Shown: positions 58,761-64,000 of the stretch, piece by piece
How the letters are laid out: each line of letters begins with the position of its first letter
Position numbering within the stretch: the first letter of the stretch is position 1
NCBI RefSeq assembly: GCF_019112545.1
Contig: NW_025064888.1
Location: 722,595-786,594, forward strand
Length of the DNA: 64,000 bases
From: Guyanagaster necrorhizus
Taxonomy: Eukaryota > Basidiomycota > Agaricomycetes > Agaricales > Physalacriaceae
Direction: 5' to 3'
Program-made: the position numbers and the translations under genes
Notes under the pieces: generated by a model
The model's database searches: none
What the model saw: the letters and a program-made list of their open reading frames with translations, nothing else
Told to the model about the DNA's origin: nothing

Positions 58761-59171
58761 TGTTAGGTCCAAGCATCACATGAGTGAGTACACATAATAA
58801 ACAGATGTCTCTTCGCACTTCAAGAGATCACTTGAGTCCACTTGATATATACTTGTTCAGTGTGTCACAAGGTCAGATGCTGACTCAAGGTAGAATAGTA
58901 GTTGTAAACTTTAGCTCAAAGCTGGGATATACCAGCAAGAGCTGTGGGTCTTAAATACAGTATGGGCTAGGCTAATAATACTACTACTAATTGTATCTTT
59001 CAGTGTCTATGGTGCCTGTTGTCCTTAAGCATCATTACTGTACATAAAAGATTGATTGTGTGTTGTTGAGCATTACTGTCATGCATTAGAGAGCAAATAA
59101 TGAATAGGCCAGTTGTGATGACTAAGCATAAATAGAGGTAAAAAGCAAGAAAAAGAGAAAAAATCATAACA
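58761..59171 (-). repeat. 5' LTR of Z
   Basis: This 411-bp copy reads TGTTAGGTCC to AATCATAACA on the plus strand. It lacks the 36 bp between TGACTAAGC repeats present in the other copy. The primer-site sequence is the plus-strand AGCTTCAAGCTAA at 58747-58759, which can pair with the RNA start encoded at 58911-58923, two pairs being G-U. Confidence 0.88.
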
Positions 59172-62100
59172 CTGGCACTACCAGACATATAGTCAAAAAT
59201 AGATTATATTTTTCTGACTATGTTGAAACTCCAGGACATAAAGTCATTAGTGTAGGCAAATCTAAAGGCTTGAAAAGGGGAACTGTCAAAATTAAAATGG
59301 TTGAAGGAGAAAAGATCACTCCAGTCACACTAAAGAAGTGTATCCACTGCTCTGATGCACTATTCAATCTTATATCGATAGGGCATATTACAGATGCTGG
59401 ATTTGAACTCAGATTCAAAGAGTTCAGAATGGATATTATCTCACCACATAGTAAGATAATCAGCCATGGAGATAAAATATCAAAGCTGTATAGCCTTGAC
59501 ATCATTGTTCCAGAAATAACCCAGGCCTATGCTACAAAATCAGTTCAATTATGGCAAGAGTGGTATAAAATATTAGGCCACTTAAATATGGAATCAGTAA
59601 AGAGACTATTTAGGAAGAAAATGGTCAAGAGGATGGATATAGATGAGTCAGCCAAGCCTCAGACAGATTGCATAGCTTATATAAAAGCCAAACATCATAT
59701 CAAGCTATTTTCACAGAAAGCTGAAAAAAACTATACTGAAATAGAGGAAATGACATTTTCAGATCTATGGGGGCTGGCTTGAACTCAGAGTATTCATGGT
59801 GAAAGGTATTATATAAGCTTCACAGATGGAAAATCCCAAAGGACAATGTTGTATTTTTTGAAGTCAAAGCAAGGTATGAAAATTCAAAAGAAGATCCAGC
59901 AGTATCAAAAATACATCAAAGTCCACAAAGAGAAGGATCTGAAGTTTATGAGGATTGACAATAGAAAGGAATATGTCAATGAAGAGATAAAGGAATACCT
60001 CTAGAACAATAGCATACAGTTGAAATTGACTGCAGCATACTCCCTATCTCAAAATGGAGTTGCTGAAAGAATAAATTGGACTCTTGTGGAGTATGCACAT
60101 GCTATGCTAGAAGAACATCACTTACCAAAGTTTCTATGGCCCAAAGCAGTGGCATATGCTACATACCTGAAGAACCAATCATCAACCAGGGCCATTAAAA
60201 ATGATCTAACCCTAGAAGAAGTGTTTCAGAGCATGAAACCAGATATTTCAGCACTTCAGGAATTTAGAGTAAAGTGCTGGGTATTGCAGCAAGATAACAA
60301 GAGGTCAAAACTGGATCCAAAGTCAAGAGAATTTATTTTCACAGGTCTTACAGATGAATCCAAAGCCTAAAGATATTATAATCCTCAAACCAAACAGATT
60401 CAGACCTTAAGAAATGTTATATTTCCTGAAAACAACATTACAGAGCCTATAGACACTGACTATATAGTCTCCCACCACTTGAGGGGGAGTCAGAGAGCAA
60501 AGTTGAGCAGACTCTGGATAGAAATGATGGCATTTCGGACAATTCTGTAGATGCCAGAAATGCCAAACCAAAAGGAGAAATAACCCCTGATGTGTCATCA
60601 ATCAAATCAAAGTTCCCAATATAGCATGGGAAAATGATCAAGCTGTATGACAAATTGGCCTAGATCACATCAAAGACCCAACCAAGTTACCAGACACTTC
60701 ATAATCCAAGTGCACAAGCTGTGAAAACATCAGAACAACAGTGTACCTCAGAAGAATCATCTTTGGAAGCTATAAATGTTGCAATAAACTATGCATGCAT
60801 TGGGAAAACTGCAGACAACCTCAGTGATAAGCTATTAAGCCTTGAAAAAGCCAAGACAAGGCCAGACTAGCATCATTGAAAGAAAGCAATGGATGAAGAA
60901 TACAATCTATTGACTTCTCTAGGCACATGGCAGCTGGAAGAATTACCCAAAGACAGATCATTTGTGGATTGCAAGTGGACTTACAGATTGAAAAGGGATG
61001 GTGATGAGAAAATCACCAGGTACAAGGCCAGACTTGTTGCAAAAGGATTTTCACAGGTACCTGGCATTGATTTCTTCAAGATATATGCACCCATTATCAG
61101 GCTGGACACATTCTGCCTACTCATGGCAATTGCTGCTCAAAGAAACCTAATCATTCATAAAATGGATGTTGTTGAAGCTTACTTAAATGATAAACTCAAT
61201 GAATCCATTTATATGGCACAGCCACCTGAATATTCAGATGAGAGTGGAAAAGTGGCACACCTCAAATTAATATTGTACAGACTCAAGCAATCTGGCTGAG
61301 TTTGGAATGACAAATTAAATACTATATTTTTGGGACTTGGATACATCAGATTGATCAGTGATCAATATGTGTACATCAGACAAATGGGTTCTAATCCCAT
61401 AATTGTAGCTGTATATGTTGACAACATGACATTGCTTGCCTCAGATGATAAAACCATGTCTAAAATGAAAGAGCTTAAGAAGAAGCTAAATGTCACAGAC
61501 ATGGAGGAGATTTAATATATATTAGACATGAAGATAGACAGGAATTGGGACAAGAGCACTATCACTCTATCTCAGAAGGCATATATTCTCAAAGTACTTG
61601 AGCGAATGGGCATGAATGACTGCAAACTGGTTAATGCCTATAGACCCAAATGTACAGCTAGAGAAATTTCCAACAGAAGATCTATGAGGCATTAACACAG
61701 CCACCAGGCAATGTTACCATACTGGTGTCGGATCACTAATGTATGCAGCCAATAGATCCTGGCCTGACATTGCACATGCTGTTACTGAATTAAGCAAGTA
61801 CATGCAGAATCTGGCTGCTGAGCATGTCACAGCCTTAAAGCAAGTTTTTCACTATCTGAAGGGAACTCTAGACTTCAGAATCACATATGGAGGGACTATG
61901 GATGAGCTGATACCTTATTCAGACTCAGACTGGAGAGAAGACAGAACAGATAGAAGATCAACATCTGGTTATATCTGTACCTATGCAGGGAGAGCTGTTA
62001 CTTGAAGTTCAAAGAAACAGCCCACTGTAGCCTTATCCACTATGGAAGCAGAATATATGGCCCTTGCACACACAACCCAGGAAGTAATTTGGCTACAAGC

Positions 62101-62374
62101 ACTCTTAACTGAATTAGGATTGCCACCTTATGAAGTGACAACTATTTTCATTGACAATCAATCAGCAATCAAATTCACTGAGAACCCTATATTCTATGCA
62201 TGATCAAAGCATATAGACATACAGCACCACTTTGTTCATGAGCACATAGCTTCAAATGAAGTCAAAGTTCAGCACTGCACATCAGAGAAGAACTTAGCAG
62301 ATATATTCACTAAAGGTTTACTAAGACTATTACATGAGTATTTATCTGCAGGTATTCTAGGAACTTGGAATTGA
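59172..62374 (+). pseudogene. C pol (integrase, reverse transcriptase, RNase H)
   Basis: Reading resumes at 59172 after the CTGGC duplication. The pre-integrase block has CIHCSDALFNLISIGH and ILGHLNMESVKRLF, then MTFSDLWG. The core ends with SQNGVAERINWTLVEYAHAM. Reverse transcriptase starts about 60889: MDEEYNLLTSLGTWQLEELP, FVDCKWTYRLKRDGD, YKARLVAKGFSQVPGIDF and the catalytic box YVDNM near 61417, where the second Asp is Asn. RNase H has DSDWREDRTDRRSTSGY and TMEAEYMALAHTTQ. The last codons are GTWN then TGA. Stops interrupt several places. Confidence 0.9.
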
Positions 62375-62381
62375 GGGGGAG

Positions 62382-62589
62382 TGTTGAGATAGCAATTCTG
62401 AGTGAGTACAAGAACATACTCAAAGATATGATGCCAGTCAGTGGCAGCTGACTTGGATCATGATCCAGACTTATTTAGTATCTCATAGAAAGATCTCGAA
62501 GTAATACAAAATGTATTTAAGTAGAATGTCTCTCTCTTGAGAGGCTAATTCTAGTTCTCTGTACATTACTCTGCTCTCTACTTACAACA
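62382..62589 (+). repeat. 3' LTR of C
   Basis: This 208-bp copy starts TGTTGAGATAGC right after the purine tract and ends CTTACAACA, followed by the CCTTT duplication and the last 31 bp of the X LTR. Confidence 0.92.
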
Positions 62590-62625
62590 CCTTTTGTGAG
62601 AGAAGTGACTTTCACCACCCTCTCA
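62590..62625 (+). repeat. 3' LTR of X, right part
   Basis: The first five bases repeat CCTTT, the duplication made by C. The rest (TGTGAGAGAAGTGAC to CCCTCTCA) completes the X LTR and is followed by CTGCA, X's own duplication, which fixes the end of the nest. Confidence 0.87.
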
Positions 62626-62630
62626 CTGCA

Positions 62631-63501
62631 CTAGGCATTTCTATTATTGATGCTTCTGCTACAAAGTCAAATGGTATTCACAGGGTCAGCTATTTCCATC
62701 CCAGCCTTGAGTCATTCAATTTTTGTCGAGTTTGGGGATCACAAGACTATTTGCTGCTGATTTATCATCACTTCACAAATTCTCTATCTGCAGGCGAAGA
62801 CATGCCCAACAATTTCATTGTCTCATATAGCAGGTTGTAGCGTACTTCAGAGCTTATAGATTGGTTGGATAACATGAGAACAGTGCCTGTCTATTTTCAG
62901 TTGGGCAAAGGTCTTCACAGACCCCTCCCTTTGTATTCATGCCGCAATGGGCAATAAAGGTGTGTGTGAGTCGAGAATGACGTCATAACAACTGCTTCGC
63001 TCCTTTCGATTGTCCAACGTCTTTTCCTTCTCAACGCCTCTGATCAGGGCCGCGTGCCAATAGAATATCCAGCCACTTCAACTATGCTCGTCACTTGATC
63101 AGGAGTATAATGGTGAGGCAGTGATACTTTAATCTTTGATGTCCGTCTTCCGCTTGCAATGCTTGGATCGGGGAAGATAGAGGGACCAATGGCATGACTG
63201 TTATTTCTCGTTTCCCTCCAAAGCTAGATCACTAAATCAATGTTCACCGCCAGTGTCGTACCCAGTTCTTTCCGCGATTGCTCATACCTGATTCTGACAC
63301 TGACGCCACGGTACCAAGAGGAACTGAGATGTCCATTAGACCGAGTTACGTGAACTGGTACTCCATGACCACATGTTCACTGTCAGGTGGACCTATCATC
63401 TGCTCTTTTTTTAAACCTATTGATAGAATAAACCTGGAGCAAGATGAGATAAGTTCTTAAGGAATCGGAAGTGAGGAGATATCGCCCACAGAAACCCTTT
63501 C
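62631..63501. other. right flank of the nest and P450 upstream region
   Basis: CpG reappears at about 62725 and is common by 62990. No gene is recognised up to the P450 start. The first 100 bp may belong to the same old sequence as 24690-25298, into which X inserted; joining the flanks gives no protein that I recognise. Confidence 0.35.
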
Positions 63502-64000
63502 ATGATGAACTCGACCCTCCTCCTGGCATTTCTGTCGTTCTGTGCCTTACTGTTATATCGACTGTCTGTCTCATTTAATCGTCGGCGTCCACCTCTCCCT
63601 CCTGGGCCCAAGGGACTCCCGCTCATAGGGAACCTCTGGGATGTGCCCCGGGCCGAAGACTACCCATGGCACACCTATGCTCGATGGGCTACCACCTATG
63701 GCGACCTCTTATATCTGGACATACCCGGAAATCCGACAGTTATAATCAACTCTGTCAAAGCAGCAGTTGATCTCTTCGAAAAACGATCCGGGAATTATTC
63801 TGATAGGCCAGGTGAGTGTGCATGATACACCCCATCTCAGAGTTGGTAATAACCCCATACAGATTTCACCATGTTAAAGTTAACGGGATGGGGTTTTAAC
63901 ATGGGTTTTATAAGGTATTCTGATTGGTGGAGGTCAGTACAACCATGTATGTTGTTCCTGTTCTGGTTTCCATCCTTCTCTTTATAGAATGCATCGTCGA
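63502..64000 (+). CDS. cytochrome P450, 5' part (runs off the window)
   Basis: P450s are haem monooxygenases, in fungi usually ER-anchored. Exon 1 is 63502-63811, exon 2 is 63863-63932, and exon 3 starts at 63988 and leaves the window; the introns (51 and 55 nt) are GT-AG. The N-terminus has two ATGs, a membrane anchor (LLLAFLSFCALLLYRL) and the proline-rich hinge RRRPPLPPGPKGLPLIGN. It continues WATTYGDLLYLDIPGNPTVI, RPDFTMLKLTGWGFNMGFIR and YSDWWRMHRR, as in the large basidiomycete P450 families related to the OrdA-like group. The haem-binding cysteine lies outside the window, so clan and function cannot be fixed. It sits 0.9 kb from the retroelement nest. Confidence 0.92.

Larger units (their letters stand above)
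42160..59171 (-). mobile_element. inverted Ty3 chromovirus Z inside C
   Basis: Z runs on the minus strand. It is bounded by a perfect CTGGC duplication (42155-42159 and 59172-59176) in the copia protease. Its 5' LTR is 58761-59171 and its 3' LTR is split by W into 42160-42197 and 50190-50598. Excluding W and T it is 7.97 kb, close to W (7.99 kb). Gag, protease, RT, RNase H, integrase and chromodomain are all recognisable but broken; the RT box reads YLND. CpG is sparse. Confidence 0.9.
41032..62589 (+). mobile_element. Ty1/copia element C inside the 3' LTR of X
   Basis: C has 208-bp LTRs at 41032-41239 and 62382-62589 and a perfect CCTTT duplication (41027-41031 and 62590-62594). Without the inserted chromovirus Z it measures 4.54 kb, normal for copia. 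Order is LTR, tRNA-type primer site, gag with zinc knuckle, protease start, (Z inserted), integrase, reverse transcriptase, RNase H, purine tract GAGGGGGAG and LTR. The frame has numerous stops and the RT catalytic box reads YVDNM instead of YVDDM, so it is dead. Confidence 0.92.
25304..62625 (+). mobile_element. LTR element X, base of a nested retrotransposon complex
   Basis: X is bounded by 213-bp LTRs beginning TGTTATGAG and by the 5-bp target duplication CTGCA (25299-25303 and 62626-62630). The span includes Y, two solo LTRs and C with everything inside C; subtracting these and their duplications leaves about 8.07 kb. Order along the plus strand is LTR, gag-like region with a degenerate zinc knuckle, an unrecognised middle region, a gypsy-type integrase, an extra ORF, a polypurine tract (AGACAGGAGGG just before 40850) and the 3' LTR. 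No YxDD-type reverse transcriptase is readable. The coding sequence is riddled with stops and nearly free of CpG, so this copy is dead. Confidence 0.85.

Noticed and set aside
25304..62625. A CRISPR array, prophage or DNA transposon explanation for the repeats
   Set aside because: All repeat pairs are LTRs with TG/CA-type ends, 5-bp duplications, primer sites and purine tracts; no terminal inverted repeats or spacer arrays are seen.

Overview
The window comes from a filamentous basidiomycete fungus, most likely an agaricomycete. The host genes are compact, intron-rich and mostly split by 50-65 nt GT-AG introns. The identifiable proteins (G10/BUD31, TB2/DP1, lipoate ligase, glycerophosphodiester phosphodiesterase, NDUFAF3, EVE-domain, P450) have fungal-type architecture, and the repeats are fungal Ty3 chromoviruses and Ty1/copia elements.

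Positions 1-24586 are ordinary gene space. Genes resolved at exon level are BUD31 (-, 340-987), a TB2/DP1/HVA22-family protein with a long disordered tail (+, 1560-3556), a mitochondrial lipoate-protein ligase (-, 7925-9637), a glycerophosphodiester phosphodiesterase (+, 12856-14290), a cis-CaaD-like tautomerase (+, 20926-21450), an NDUFAF3-type complex I assembly factor (-, 22332-22982), an EVE-domain protein (-, 23123-24420) and an intron-containing tRNA-Cys (24505-24586). Two single-exon ORFs (5800-6888 and 16488-18344) encode low-complexity proteins that I do not recognise. The rest of this part is non-coding or unresolved. The genes look like independent housekeeping and metabolic genes; no cluster logic is visible.

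Positions 25304-62625 are one nest of LTR retrotransposons, resolved by matching LTR ends and target-site duplications. The base element X (LTRs 213 bp, TSD CTGCA) was hit by a chromovirus Y (26141-32753), two solo LTRs (33183-33714 on +, 38512-39044 on -) and, inside its 3' LTR, by a copia element C (41032-62589, TSD CCTTT). C was hit by an inverted chromovirus Z (42160-59171, TSD CTGGC). Z was hit by a better preserved chromovirus W inside its LTR (42198-50184, TSD ATGAT) and by a 1044-bp non-autonomous element T (51645-52688, TSD ATGAT). Removing the insertions gives about 8.1 kb for X, 4.5 kb for C and 8.0 kb for Z. CpG is almost absent from X, Y and C, sparse in Z, present in T and abundant in W, which fits the insertion order.

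Positions 62631-64000 return to gene space, ending in the first exons of a cytochrome P450 that runs off the window.

Most notable observations: (1) X has a gag-like capsid region, a gypsy-type integrase and an extra ORF after the integrase, but no reverse transcriptase that I can read; (2) the three full chromoviruses carry a Tf1-like self-priming signal; (3) C and T have primer sites matching the anticodon arm of initiator tRNA-Met; (4) the lipoate ligase seems to need an AT-AC intron right after its catalytic lysine; (5) W has nine in-frame stops in the front 278 codons of pol and none in the following 900.
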